From NCBI GenBank assembly GCA_950295325.1, contig OX485806.1, forward strand, positions 2,542,001 to 2,606,000: DNA of 64,000 bases, written 5' to 3'. Below the pieces are notes generated by a model, which saw only the letters and a program-made list of their open reading frames with translations, had not been told where the DNA came from and made no database searches. The DNA is from Polytrichum commune (Eukaryota > Streptophyta > Polytrichopsida > Polytrichales > Polytrichaceae). Shown one piece after another: positions 8,939 through 17,933 of this stretch. Position 1 is the first letter of the stretch. Every line of letters begins with the position of its first letter. A program made the translations under genes and the position numbers.

Positions 8939-11900
8939 CTACACAATGCTATTAAGATCCATAGCTTGCCCCAATAGGAAACGTCTCTGACCTTCCTGAA
9001 GCCCGTGAGCAGCCGTGGTACCTGTAAGAAAACCCATGGCGCGTTCCCGCTCATCTGCCGTAGGCTCCTCATAAGTTTGGGATTTTGAATTCCAAACCAT
9101 GCCAGGTCCACGAGATCGAAATGCAAAAGACTGTGGATATGTCACAAAAGTAGGTAGTGCACCTTTCGGAATTCCCACCTTGTTAATTAATGCAAATGGC
9201 AAGGTGTCATCCTTGGTAACTGCCAAGGAAACACGATGATCATTTAAAATGTCATCCACCTTGCGATCCATAAGGCGGGGAATGCGGGCAATCGCCGTTG
9301 AAAGCACCCAAGGTGATACCAAGTTGGTCCAAAACCAGCGAGGCCGATGAGCAAAGGATCCCAAAGATGCAGCATCTAGAAATGTTGGAGTACCCAGAAT
9401 TTGGTTAATGTACTCACCATCCTTCCCCACTTTGTGCCGGGTATCACCCAATAATGGTACATTTTCGAAAATGTACCCTGGCGGAGTTGATTGGTGGGTA
9501 AACCACCATTGCGTCAATCGCATAAAATCCGCAAACAAACTAGACCTAGGATCATCCAATCCCTGGCCAGTTCCTGCCCGCGAATGGCCTTGACAAGTCC
9601 ATCCTGCAATAATCAAATCCACGTGGCCCAACCTTCTCAAATCCTCATCACTAATCATAGTGACATCTTGAGGAAGTTGACCACAACATCCATGAATGGC
9701 AGAGGCTGACAATTGTGCGGGGTATCTCAACAACAATTGTTGGATGTGGTGTCGGACGGCTCTGTTGGCTGCATACCCATTGTCCACATGAATATATCGC
9801 CAAACTGTAATTCCAGCTTCCAACACTGCCGCCAAACCTGTGCCAATGCCTCCAAAGATCTCCACAAGGACAATACCTTCAGGTGATGGTTGCCAACGAA
9901 TGGGTTGAGCAAAAGAAAATGAGGATGAAGTTGGGGGTGCCTCTCCAAGCTCCAAATCCGCTACAATGTGTCGACAATGGTCGGATAACTCCTTAGGAGT
10001 TCGCCATGGTGGAGGTGGGTCCTTGAAATGTCGAGTAGGAATTTGAAAAGATGGTAAAAATTGTTGTTCTGCCGCATTACAAGTGTAGTCCATTGTTTCC
10101 TGCAATAAAACTGGAGCACAAGGCAAATCTGCAACTAAACCGCTGCAACCAAACATTGCCTCCGCAACCATAGTCATAGCAGTGGCTGCAAATGTGACGG
10201 GAATAAATACCTTCCTGCCATCTCCAGTGGACCATCCCGGTCTAATCCATGCCTCTTCCGTCCAATTATCTAAACCAAAGCCAAGTGGGTAAAGAGCTTG
10301 CTGACCAACAAGTATATCATAGTTGGTAGCATTAGTAACAACACACTTCATTGACAAATGAGTGTAAGTAGGCCCTGCCCCCACATGAAAAATCAAACGT
10401 AGAGGTGCCTTGGTGTAACCTGTTGCACGTTCAGTGCCCCCTACTGAAGTCACAATAGTGAATGGACAAGGATCCAAGCTTGCTGGCGTCAATCCAAGAC
10501 TGTCAGCAAGTCCTTTGCCAATCATAACTGGTTGAGCACCGGAATCCATCATAACTCTCAGTGGTGTAGCACGGATAGTGGGCATATCCGTGCGTGAAAC
10601 GACAAACAAAGATTTGTCGTTCATCAGCCGTACAACTCCAGGTTGCAAATTATGCCGTTCGCGAGCAGGCCTTGCAGAAATGTCTGCAAGATATGCCGCT
10701 CCCGACGCATAATTCGAAAATGACGTATCCACTGCTGAAATTGATGCTGGAGGAATATCAGTTTGCTTACCAAAAGCAATGATCGCCGCATCCGCAAGAC
10801 CCGCTCGCAAATTGGCTAAGTCCTCCACCTCCTCAGCCACATGTACGTCAACAACAGCTTGGGATACTTGAAGGGATGGCAAATCCGCCTTACCTTCTAA
10901 CATTCTCCCAGCTAAATGAAAAACTGCAGCAGGCTTCAAATCCAGAGCCATCAACTCCGAACTCGTGAAAATTGGCATATGGAGAATTTTATATGCCAAT
11001 GCCTGCGTAACATCCTTCGAGATGGAATCCCCATCTCGCAAAGGTACAGGGTTTTTAGCCCCAACAACAGTGGTGTCTACCAATCCAAATGAAAGAGGTA
11101 AACGTGCTTGACCAATTTGATCCGCTGGACCGGCATGGCGAGGATGTGGCACCTCGTTGCTACCACCACTCGTGGAAGCCACCGCATCTGCCAATGTTTG
11201 TGAGCGAGTAGAAGCCGCCGCCACCACCTCTCCAGATGCCCCAAACATATACATGTCCGACCCCGAGGTGCCACCACCCGCATGCGGCTCAGAAATTTGA
11301 GCAAAAGATGCAGAAGATTTGAGCTTTTGCTCAAGCTCTGCCACCTTAGCCTCAAGACTCTGCTCCCTTGGAGATTTGCCAGTGACATAACTGGCAGGCC
11401 GCATCTCAGGATGAAGTTGGAAATAATGATCCACATCGTGATTAGTGCCACCACAATGGTTACATTTCAATTGTCTCTTCTTAGAATTGTCCCCTGCCTT
11501 CACTGGTTCTTTCTTTTGCTTTAATTTTCCCAAAGGCTGGGTTTTCTTCTTCTTAGGACAATTGGGATCATTCTTCGAATGACCAGCTTCTCCACAACCC
11601 CAACAATGCAAAATCTTTTGCTCCTTAACAGTTTGAGTCTCAGCTAAACTACTAGTAGCTGTGACAATTCTTCTTGATTTCGTATTCTCTGTCATCCAAG
11701 ATACCATGTCTGTGGCATCGTGTTGACAGAGAGCTCGATCACATCTCTCAACCACGGCAAACGCTTGTGCAAGCGTAGCTTTGCCTTCGTAGTCAAGGAT
11801 AATCAGGTGATGCCAACTCAAGTAGTCGCTTGTCAATCTTAGACAAAAAGATTTTGACAAGCTGACTCTCAGCAAAAACACCTCCCGACTCAACAGCAAA

Positions 11901-12616
11901 GCGTGCGAGTCGCGTATACATGGTCCGTGGAGTGTCATCCTTCTCTCGGCGGAAATCCTGAATGCCTGCATCTGGTCTCGCCGAAATCCACCATACTCCA
12001 CCTCCAAATGTGCGACAAATTCAGCAAGGGGATTAAATGGAGGTGGTGGACCAACAGCCGTCAATGCTGCCTGTGTAGCACGTGCCATCCGTGAAAGGGT
12101 AGCCGTGCTACTGCCAGCCACCATTGGCCCAAATGCCAGTTCTTGGTCCTCAGACTCCTCCAGTGGATCCTCCTCCTTTAAGGTAGGTGGAGCTAAGGTG
12201 GCAATCGCCCCATCTTTAAGGGTTGAAATAAGTTCAACCCGGGCCTCCCAATACTGCTCCACCTCCCGAAGTTGTCGCTGATGACCCTCTGTCCATCGTT
12301 CGTAAGTTTGGAGTGCCTCATACTCCAAATGCTGAGGCAGAAGTTCAAAGGCATACCAATCATTGAAATTGGAAGACCTTTGGCGTTTCTCCTTAATCCA
12401 GGTACGAAACCGGAGTTTCCAATCGGGCAAGGAAATGCCCCCATCTCGACCTGAGAACCGATCACGCACTGAATTGTGGCGATCGTCCTCCATTTCGTCG
12501 AACGTGCCGACACTCCAAATCCGAAGCCTACTAGTAGTGTCCAACGCCGAAATAGGCTCAAAAGCCTCGTTGGTATCTACCTCTGGCTCAAGATTTGTGG
12601 TATGCACGTCCTCCAA
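8939..12616 (-). CDS. Gag - zinc knuckles - aspartic protease - C5 DNA methyltransferase polyprotein
   Basis: A 1225-codon open frame. N-terminal Gag-like region (~1-320); two zinc knuckles, CWGCGEAGHSKNDPNC (~337) and CNHCGGTNH (~383); protease with MDSGA active site (~690) and YDILVGQQAL. From ~914 a C5 cytosine methyltransferase: motif I VEIFGGIGTG; motif IV AGWTCQGHSRAG (catalytic Cys ~1008); motif VI FENVP (~1051); motif VIII HRPRWFW (~1088); a target-recognition stretch; motif IX ERERAMGF; motif X RRFLLGQAMDLNSIV. The RERAMGF...RRFLLG ending resembles DNMT3/DRM-type enzymes. Motif IV has Thr where Pro is nearly universal. The frame's first codon is TTG; the first ATG is about codon 42, so the true start is uncertain. 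Capture of such enzymes by retrotransposons is known; self-methylation of the element's DNA is a plausible role, not shown. Confidence 0.9.
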   Translation of the reverse strand: MEDVHTTNLEPEVDTNEAFEPISALDTTSRLRIWSVGTFDEMEDDRHNSVRDRFSGRDGGISLPDWKLRFRTWIKEKRQRSSNFNDWYAFELLPQHLEYEALQTYERWTEGHQRQLREVEQYWEARVELISTLKDGAIATLAPPTLKEEDPLEESEDQELAFGPMVAGSSTATLSRMARATQAALTAVGPPPPFNPLAEFVAHLEVEYGGFRRDQMQAFRISAERRMTLHGPCIRDSHALLLSREVFLLRVSLSKSFCLRLTSDYLSWHHLIILDYEGKATLAQAFAVVERCDRALCQHDATDMVSWMTENTKSRRIVTATSSLAETQTVKEQKILHCWGCGEAGHSKNDPNCPKKKKTQPLGKLKQKKEPVKAGDNSKKRQLKCNHCGGTNHDVDHYFQLHPEMRPASYVTGKSPREQSLEAKVAELEQKLKSSASFAQISEPHAGGGTSGSDMYMFGASGEVVAAASTRSQTLADAVASTSGGSNEVPHPRHAGPADQIGQARLPLSFGLVDTTVVGAKNPVPLRDGDSISKDVTQALAYKILHMPIFTSSELMALDLKPAAVFHLAGRMLEGKADLPSLQVSQAVVDVHVAEEVEDLANLRAGLADAAIIAFGKQTDIPPASISAVDTSFSNYASGAAYLADISARPARERHNLQPGVVRLMNDKSLFVVSRTDMPTIRATPLRVMMDSGAQPVMIGKGLADSLGLTPASLDPCPFTIVTSVGGTERATGYTKAPLRLIFHVGAGPTYTHLSMKCVVTNATNYDILVGQQALYPLGFGLDNWTEEAWIRPGWSTGDGRKVFIPVTFAATAMTMVAEAMFGCSGLVADLPCAPVLLQETMDYTCNAAEQQFLPSFQIPTRHFKDPPPPWRTPKELSDHCRHIVADLELGEAPPTSSSFSFAQPIRWQPSPEGIVLVEIFGGIGTGLAAVLEAGITVWRYIHVDNGYAANRAVRHHIQQLLLRYPAQLSASAIHGCCGQLPQDVTMISDEDLRRLGHVDLIIAGWTCQGHSRAGTGQGLDDPRSSLFADFMRLTQWWFTHQSTPPGYIFENVPLLGDTRHKVGKDGEYINQILGTPTFLDAASLGSFAHRPRWFWTNLVSPWVLSTAIARIPRLMDRKVDDILNDHRVSLAVTKDDTLPFALINKVGIPKGALPTFVTYPQSFAFRSRGPGMVWNSKSQTYEEPTADERERAMGFLTGTTAAHGLQEGQRRFLLGQAMDLNSIV

Positions 12617-12782
12617 GTAATCTGGTGATGGAGATCAATAATATCGGCTCCTAGTTTTCACCATAAAATAATCACTTGAGTACCTGCAACTATCTACAAG
12701 GTAATGGCAACCTGCACCTGTTGCGGGCTATCTAAATGGCAATCCCTTGGCAAATGCCAAGTGTTTATGCCCCCAGAATTCC

Positions 12783-13110
12783 AAAATTGTGCAAAGGTTT
12801 GAGATTGGTAATTAAAATGAAAAATCAGCGTTGAAAAGGCTCATTTCCAAGGTGATTATGGACTCCAATCAACAAACTAAGTGCACCAATGGACTCCTAG
12901 GAAGATTTCACACAAATTAGGCTCAAATTTCACTCCGTTCGGAGTTAATTTGCTCCCAAAAACAAAAATCAGCGTTGAAATTAATAATTTCAGCAATGAT
13001 TTTGAATTCCAATCAACAATCCAATTACACCATTGGATTCCTTGGCAAATTTCACACAATATAGGCTCAAATTTCACTCCGTTCGGAGTTAGTATGCCCC
13101 CAAATTTGAA
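12783..13110. repeat. Two diverged copies of a ~150-bp direct repeat in the gypsy leader
   Basis: Both units contain AGGCTCAAATTTCACTCCG plus TTCGGAGTTA, preceded by a TCCAATCAACAA-type stretch and ATTTCACACAA. They lie at about 12830-12960 and 12975-13105. They are part of the leader between 5' LTR and Gag. Confidence 0.75.
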
Positions 13111-13189
13111 CCTCAAAGTTTGTGAGAATTGGATGCCAAGTTTGAAAGGTGAAAGTAAAAATGTGAAAAAAAATAAAAAAAATAAAAAA

Positions 13190-13412
13190 ATAACTTAATT
13201 AACTTAAATGAATTAACTTAATTAATTTAATTTAACTCAACCTAACTTAATTAACTTAAACTAATGAACCTAACCTAATTAAGCTAACCTAATTTAATTA
13301 ACTAACTTAATTAACTAATTAAGTTAACTAACTTAATTAAATAACTAACTTAATTAAGGTAACCTAATTAGCTAACTAACCTAATTAACTAATTAACCTA
13401 ATTAACCTTTAA
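13190..13412. repeat. TTAATTAACTTAA low-complexity tract
   Basis: About 220 bp made almost only of TAACTTAATTAAC-like text in the gypsy leader; no coding signal. Confidence 0.8.
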
Positions 13413-13440
13413 GTGAAAGCTTACCTTCAAAAGGGGAAAG

Positions 13441-13680
13441 GGCGGCCAGGCTGGCGCCGCCCGCCACCTGGGCCAGGCTGGCGCCGCCCGCCACCTGGGC
13501 CAGGCTGGCGCCGCCCGCCACCTGGGCCAGGCTGCCGCCCGCCCGCCACCTGGGCCAGGCTGCCGCCCGCCCGCCACCTGGGCCAGACTGCCGCCCGCCC
13601 CCGGCCCGGCCCGCTGCCACCTCGCCACGGGGCCCGGCTGGCGCCGCCCGCCCCCGGCCCGGGATTTTGCCGCCCCCGGT
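13441..13680. repeat. GC-rich minisatellite in the gypsy leader
   Basis: Tandem units of about 27-28 bp, each containing GCCACCTGGGCCAGGCTG and a GCCGCCCGCC block, at least five copies, then degenerate CCCGCCCCCGGCCCG text. It is a dense CpG cluster in otherwise AT-rich surroundings. Long frames across it are compositional artefacts. Confidence 0.85.
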
Positions 13681-13689
13681 TCAGAATTG

Positions 13690-14073
13690 GAGCTCCAGGA
13701 GCTCCAAGAGTGTCCGTGGAGCTCCGGAGCTCAAAATTTTTTTTATAAAAAATTCGGATTTTAAGTTTGGTTTGTGTTTGTTTGTAAATTTAACAAATTA
13801 AACTTTGCTTTTACAAATTGCAAGCAAGAATGATGTGACTTGAGAATCTTGAGACCAAATGGAATCTCAAGATTCAACCATCAACACTTGAAGAAAACAC
13901 AAAGAGACCACAAAAGAAAAATGGGAAGATTTCTCTCAAAATCTTCTTGAGGGTTGCAAGAAATGACAAACTAAGCTTTCAAACACTTGTATCACTCATT
14001 TACTCTCAATACTGGGCCATTCTAGCTCAGAAATACAACCAAAAATGAAAAATTTGAACATTGTTGTCAAGTA
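13690..14073 (-). other. Proximal leader of the Ty3/gypsy element
   Basis: About 380 bp next to the 5' LTR. On the minus strand the base after the LTR is followed by ACTTGACAACAATG, where a primer-binding site is expected; it does not match the usual initiator-tRNA-Met site TGGTATCAGAGC. No gene is seen. Confidence 0.5.
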
Positions 14074-14504
14074 TGAGGGTTGCTCTCTCCAAGCTTAAGA
14101 AACTAAAATGTCTCCTTACAAAGCTTAAGAAACTCTAAAATTCACACACAAGAGTCAAGCTATCTCTCACTCCACGAAGGGAGAATCCAAGAGTGCAAGT
14201 GGTGGAGAAAGAATGCAAAGGCTTTACTCATAATCTACTACACCATAGCCATGAGAAAGCAACAACAAGCTCTCTCTCTCTCAAAACACACTCACAAGAC
14301 TTGACTTGACAACAATGGCAAGTCAAGAGGCCTTCCTCTCCATACAACCCCAATCCTAAGTGGAGTTCATCCATGGAGTGGATGAATAACTAATTAGGAC
14401 TCCCAATGGAGTCCATTACTCATCCAAACACACATGGACTCCTAATGGAGTCCATTTACTCCTAAATTGACGTGACTTAGCCCCCGATGTCACCTCACGT
14501 GACA
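14074..14504 (-). repeat. 5' LTR of the Ty3/gypsy element (431 bp)
   Basis: Minus-strand TGTCACGTGAGG ... CAACCCTCA, flanked outside by the target duplication CTAG. It differs from the 3' LTR at three transitions. It contains a CT-rich run (CTCTCTCTCTC on +) and inverted ATGGAGTCC/GGACTCC segments. Confidence 0.92.
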
Positions 14505-14508
14505 CTAG

Positions 14509-15387
14509 CTTTACAAGTCATACGCAATAGAGAAAATAGAACCATCCATTTGAGTCAACAAAAATATATAGAAAATATTCTTGAGAGGTTTAATATGCAA
14601 AAGTGTAAACCTTCATTTACACCCATGGAGGCGAATGTAAAACCATCAAGAGACATGTGTCCCCAATCACTCGAAGAAAAACAATTCATGGCCAAAATTC
14701 CATATTGAAGAGTGGTGGGATGTCTTGTATACGCCATGATTTGTACCCAACCAGATATTGCCTTTGCGGTTGAAATTGTAAGCCAATATTTAGAGGACCC
14801 GGGTGTCAAGTATTGCAGTGTCATCAAGTGAATTATGAGGAACCTACATGATATTGCTACTCATGGAGTACACTATGGTCCAAGTACCAATGGAGAAGAC
14901 ATTGAAGTGGTTGGGTATTGCGGCGCCGATTGGGCGGGTGATATGGGTGGTTGTAAATCAACAACCGTGTATTGTTTTCTATTTGGTCAAGGGGCCTTTA
15001 GTTGGCATAGTTAAAAAACAACCAACGGTGACCCTTTCAAGTACGGAGGCGGAATTATACATGGCTTCAACAAATGCAACTAAAGAAGCTCTATGGCTTC
15101 AACAATTTTGTAAGGATATTGGATTTAACCAAGTTAAAGCAACTACCATATTTTGTGACAACCGAAGTTGTATCGCTTTAACCCAAAATCCTAAGTTCCA
15201 TGCAAGAACAAAACACGTGGAATTTCATCATCACTTTGTACAAGAAAAAATACTTAGTGGAGCAGTGGAAATCAAAAACTGTTGTACAAAAGAACAATAT
15301 GCGGATTTCCTTACAAAAAGTTTACCTCAACCTAAACATGAGTTATGTGAACTTAAGCTTGGAGTTACAAGTACAAAAGTAGAGTAG
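14509..15387 (+). pseudogene. Ty1/copia RT C-terminus and RNase H fragment
   Basis: Continues the copia frame after the gypsy insertion: ALQVIRNRENRTIHLSQQKY, ERFNMQKCKPSFTPME, CLVYAMICTQPDIAFAV, then RNase H with VTLSSTEAELYMASTNATKE, ALWLQQFCKDIG, CDNRSCIALTQNPKFHARTKH and EQYADFLTKSLPQPKHE. The last motifs are classic copia RNase H. Stops near 14706 and 14830 and frame changes before 14990 show decay; the final 120 codons remain open to the natural stop near 15387. Confidence 0.88.
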
Positions 15388-15409
15388 TGAGTAGCCAAAT
15401 TATACACTA

Positions 15410-15419
15410 CATGGGGGAG
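15410..15419 (+). promoter_or_regulatory. Copia polypurine tract
   Basis: ATGGGGGAG directly precedes TGTAGATATG, the start of the 3' LTR: the normal plus-strand primer site just after the pol stop. Confidence 0.7.
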
Positions 15420-15840
15420 TGTAGATATGTAGTATATCATTTAGGCTACATAATACAATGCATATACATATATAGTTAAGTATACATATCTCGGGGGGTT
15501 CATTGGCAAAAATCATAGAACAATGTGCGATAAAAAATAGGGTCTAATATATTCATTGTAGATAAATTTTACAAAAAACCTACATATAATATAGGGGGTT
15601 TTTAAATAATGAAAAATGATTACATGTAAAATACCATCACATATAAATAGTGAAAAAGGATTACATGTAAAATACCATCACATGTAAAATACCATCACAC
15701 CTTTATTTTGAAAAATACCATACCTTATAATCTTTTTTGCAAGGTAAAATAACCCCCCAATAAATAGGTCCCGAACGCACGTGTATGCAAAATAAAAGAG
15801 GGAGTGAACCCCCCGAGATACGTATATAATGAGTGAGAGC
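15420..15840 (+). repeat. Copia 3' LTR, interrupted by a MITE
   Basis: Starts TGTAGATATGTAGTATATC after the polypurine tract. It is split by the MITE at 15490-15817, leaving only short LTR pieces. The end is placed near AGAGCA at about 15840, where an older dispersed repeat resumes; this is an estimate because the other LTR is outside the window. Confidence 0.5.
15490..15817. mobile_element. CTCGGGGGG-terminus MITE (328 bp) in the copia LTR
   Basis: Ends CTCGGGGGGTTCA and TGAACCCCCCGAG are exact inverses. Flanking 8-mers ATACATAT (15482-15489) and ATACGTAT (15818-15825) match at 7 of 8. Subterminal GAACGCACGTG is shared with the right end of the AT-hook element at 33471-34863, which has the same type of terminus. 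Confidence 0.85.
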
Positions 15841-16040
15841 AGGCACTGATCTCCTCCGTGCCCCTTTTGCGATAATTAAGAAGCCTCTCAATGAAAAATT
15901 TCATCACTACTGTGATGGACAACTAGCCTTTCAACACAAATGCCTTGCAACATGTCCAACGTAATTGGATAAAATAACAAGACACACAAAAATGGAGTCA
16001 AGAGCCTCAAATTAAGGCGTCTTTCTCAATTTAATATGGC
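15830..16040. repeat. Isolated unit of a degenerate repeat (relative of the 19.7-21.3 kb array)
   Basis: Contains AAGAAGCCTCTCAAT, ACTAGCCTTTCA, and AAGGCGTCTTTCTC in the same order and spacing as the units at 20328-20700. A short telomere-like run (CCTTAAACCCTAAACCC) follows at 16052-16071. Confidence 0.6.
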
Positions 16041-16661
16041 CTCATCACCTAAACCTTAAACCCTAAACCCTTAAAGGATGTGGGGTCTCAAATATAGTTA
16101 TGCTTAAAGTCTCTAAAACACCCCTGGTTTGGCAGGGAGTTTCAATGACTCACTTTTAACATATTATTCTGATCAAGAAGTGTTCAAGTGGTGTCGGAAC
16201 CCCAAATTTTAGTGGAATGAATGGGAGGTGCTTGACTTCGCCCAAACGATGGCTATTAAAAACAAATGAATTCCATGGCAAACTGTTGAAGGCACCTTAA
16301 ATGGTGTACGCGAAAAGTTTGAGAAGGAGTTCACTTTTATATAGCCATCTTTTGGCCAAAGTCAAATGCCTTGCCTTCATTCCACTAAAATTTGGGGTTC
16401 TGACATCACTTGAACACTTAATTTGAATAAAATCTTTAAACTAGTCAAAACTCCCTACGAAACCATTAGTTTTTGACAAACTTTAAGGATAACTCTAATA
16501 TACCGCCATATACACAATTTATACAAGCTTCACCAATCCTATTTGACATATTTATGTGTTAGAGACCTTCCTATATACATTATATTATGTCGACAACAAG
16601 AAATAAAACGTACTCATACTAAACATTGATGATCAAAATATGACATTTGTACTTGCATCCA

Positions 16662-16736
16662 AGGGCATACTTCAATATGCTACAGGCCATGTTGCAGGAT
16701 CTGTGAACATTCCTTACCTCATGAAAGCTCGGCCTG
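16662..16736 (+). pseudogene. Rhodanese-like (sulfurtransferase) exon fragment
   Basis: Between an AG (CATCCAAG) and a GT (CCTG|GTATAG) the sequence encodes GILQYATGHVAGSVNIPYLM and KARPG, matching the GH..GA.NIPY strand found after the DVRTPEEF motif in rhodanese/STR proteins. The catalytic cysteine loop and other exons are not found nearby, and a dispersed repeat starts directly after it. Either it is one exon of a broken gene or a captured fragment. Confidence 0.5.
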
Positions 16737-16744
16737 GTATAGGT

Positions 16745-16975
16745 ATCCGGGAATTTTTTTGCGCATAATCCGTTGAGATCCTAGTGTTTCCAAGTCCAAC
16801 CGGTTACATGTTGACATCTTTCGGTTCTTCTTTGTTGTTTTGAGGAACATTCTCTAAACTCCTCTAAAACGAAGGGAACTTTTCCTGCAGTCTTAAATTT
16901 CAGTCCGTTATTTCTCAAACTCAACCAGTTCATCTGTAACTAGTGGTTGGTTCTCCCTGTTCATTGGCCTGGTAT
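16745..16975. repeat. Dispersed ~230-bp repeat, copy 1
   Basis: Shares CCAACCGGTTACATGTTGAC, TTTCTCAAACTCAAC and GGTTCTCCC with copies at 52510-52735 and 57785-58005. Short frames exist on the minus strand of copy 3 but are not conserved as open in copies 1 and 2. Class unknown. Confidence 0.7.
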
Positions 16976-16979
16976 GTTT

Positions 16980-17264
16980 TCAAATATCTGAAATAACCCT
17001 ACACTATAGAGGTTCTAAAGAATGACATTTCTTCCTTTAGGCGATAATTATCCATGGTGCATGACTGAGCGGCGGCACTGGCTCGTGAATGTGTTTGCTC
17101 ACAATCGGTACAGCACTCTCAAGATACACAATGACAAATTCTGTGTTCCCATCAAGACTTCATAATGACGAGAAATTGCTTTGATCTGGTTACGATGCTT
17201 TTGGGTGGCAATGTAGGGGTTCAGAGTTAGGTAGTTGAAGTATTGCTTCAATAAAGACGACTAC
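16980..17264. other. Intergenic, nothing recognised
   Basis: About 280 bp with no gene, RNA or repeat signal that I can support. Confidence 0.4.
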
Positions 17265-17545
17265 AACGTTTATGGTATTTAGTTTCACTTACCCTATTTT
17301 GAGGCCTATGGTAGGTTACACTAATGATCAACACCTTTACTACGAGTGTCACCTCATGAGACTTGGCCTTTAATTGTGCTTACTAATATCTTGGACGAGT
17401 GTGTTCAACCGTGTTATGAGGTGTATGCCTATGTTGTCCAATGGTCTACAATTTGATTAAATTGCACACAAATGACACTTGACATTAGTATGCTCAATAA
17501 TATGTTCCTCTTGCATACTCAAACGTAAATACATGACACATTTAC
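17265..17545. repeat. Partial MITE copy (TGGTATTTAGT family)
   Basis: Resembles 47075-47395 over about 280 bp (shared ATGGTATTTAGT, CCCTATTTTGAGGC, TGCTTACTAATATCTTGGA, TCCTCTTGCATACT). The right end present in the other copy (TGACACTAAATACCAT) is missing here. Confidence 0.65.
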
Positions 17546-17933
17546 GTTGGCTGCCAATCCTTATTCTGTAGGTTCAAAATTTTAATGTTTCGTGGTTTTT
17601 CCAATTTGGCTAGCACACAGAAGTGTGCCCTAAGAACCAATGCCCAACACAAGGGCTCTCATGTATGGAGAGCATTCTTGAATCCAAGATCAGAAATCTT
17701 AACAAGCCTCAACATGGGTCCCACATTGACTATATTCATGGAGAAATTCCTTTGCACAAAAAAACCCTCAAATATTTGATCATCTGCATTCCATGTTGAA
17801 TCCAAGGGCAGAAAATCTCAAGAAGACACATGCATGGATAAATTCCTATGCACATACAAAAACCTCAAAAGATTCCACAGTTCACAGATCTAAACCTTTT
17901 AAATCTGCATCTGGGTTGACATATATTATTGTA

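Larger units (their letters stand above)
3514..14504 (-). mobile_element. Ty3/gypsy retrotransposon encoding a C5 DNA methyltransferase and a PHD finger
   Basis: An 11-kb element on the minus strand, inserted in copia reverse transcriptase with a 4-bp duplication CTAG (3510-3513, 14505-14508). Order in its own sense: 5' LTR (14504-14074), leader with AT- and GC-rich repeats, Gag with zinc knuckles, protease, DNA methyltransferase, reverse transcriptase, RNase H, integrase, PHD finger, 3' LTR (4182-3752). The two LTRs are both 431 bp and differ at three positions, all transitions, so insertion is recent. This copy is not functional: in-frame stops at 8939, 8570 and 7430, a frameshift near 6572, an 822-bp insertion in integrase (5219-6040) and a rearranged 3' end (3514-3751). 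Retrotransposons with captured cytosine methyltransferases are known from charophytes and dinoflagellates. Confidence 0.9.
1..15840 (+). mobile_element. Ty1/copia LTR retrotransposon, decayed, truncated by window start, host of nested insertions
   Basis: The window opens inside a Ty1/copia polyprotein. Collinear fragments of integrase (1-511, 1118-1299), the integrase-RT linker (1663-1806), reverse transcriptase (1807-2148, 3215-3509) and RNase H (14509-15387) follow in the order typical of copia elements. A purine tract and an LTR start (TGTAGATATG) follow at 15410-15420. The fragments are separated by younger insertions whose target duplications can be read. Stops and frameshifts within each fragment mark it as non-functional. 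The 5' LTR lies outside the window, so LTR divergence cannot be measured. The right end is uncertain because a MITE sits inside the 3' LTR; 15840 is an estimate, placed where an older dispersed repeat resumes. Confidence 0.85.

Noticed and set aside
12617-12640. ATG start upstream of the Gag frame
   Set aside because: The frame reaches a TGA at 12635-12637 without an ATG; the start remains either TTG, a spliced leader, or the internal ATG at about codon 42.
13398-13748. Long open frames on both strands across the GC-rich minisatellite
   Set aside because: They are proline/glycine/alanine repeats produced by the tandem GC-rich units, with no start context or domain.
16047-16071. Telomere repeat
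   Set aside because: Only about two TTTAGGG-type units (inverse strand) plus degenerate text; an interstitial remnant at most.
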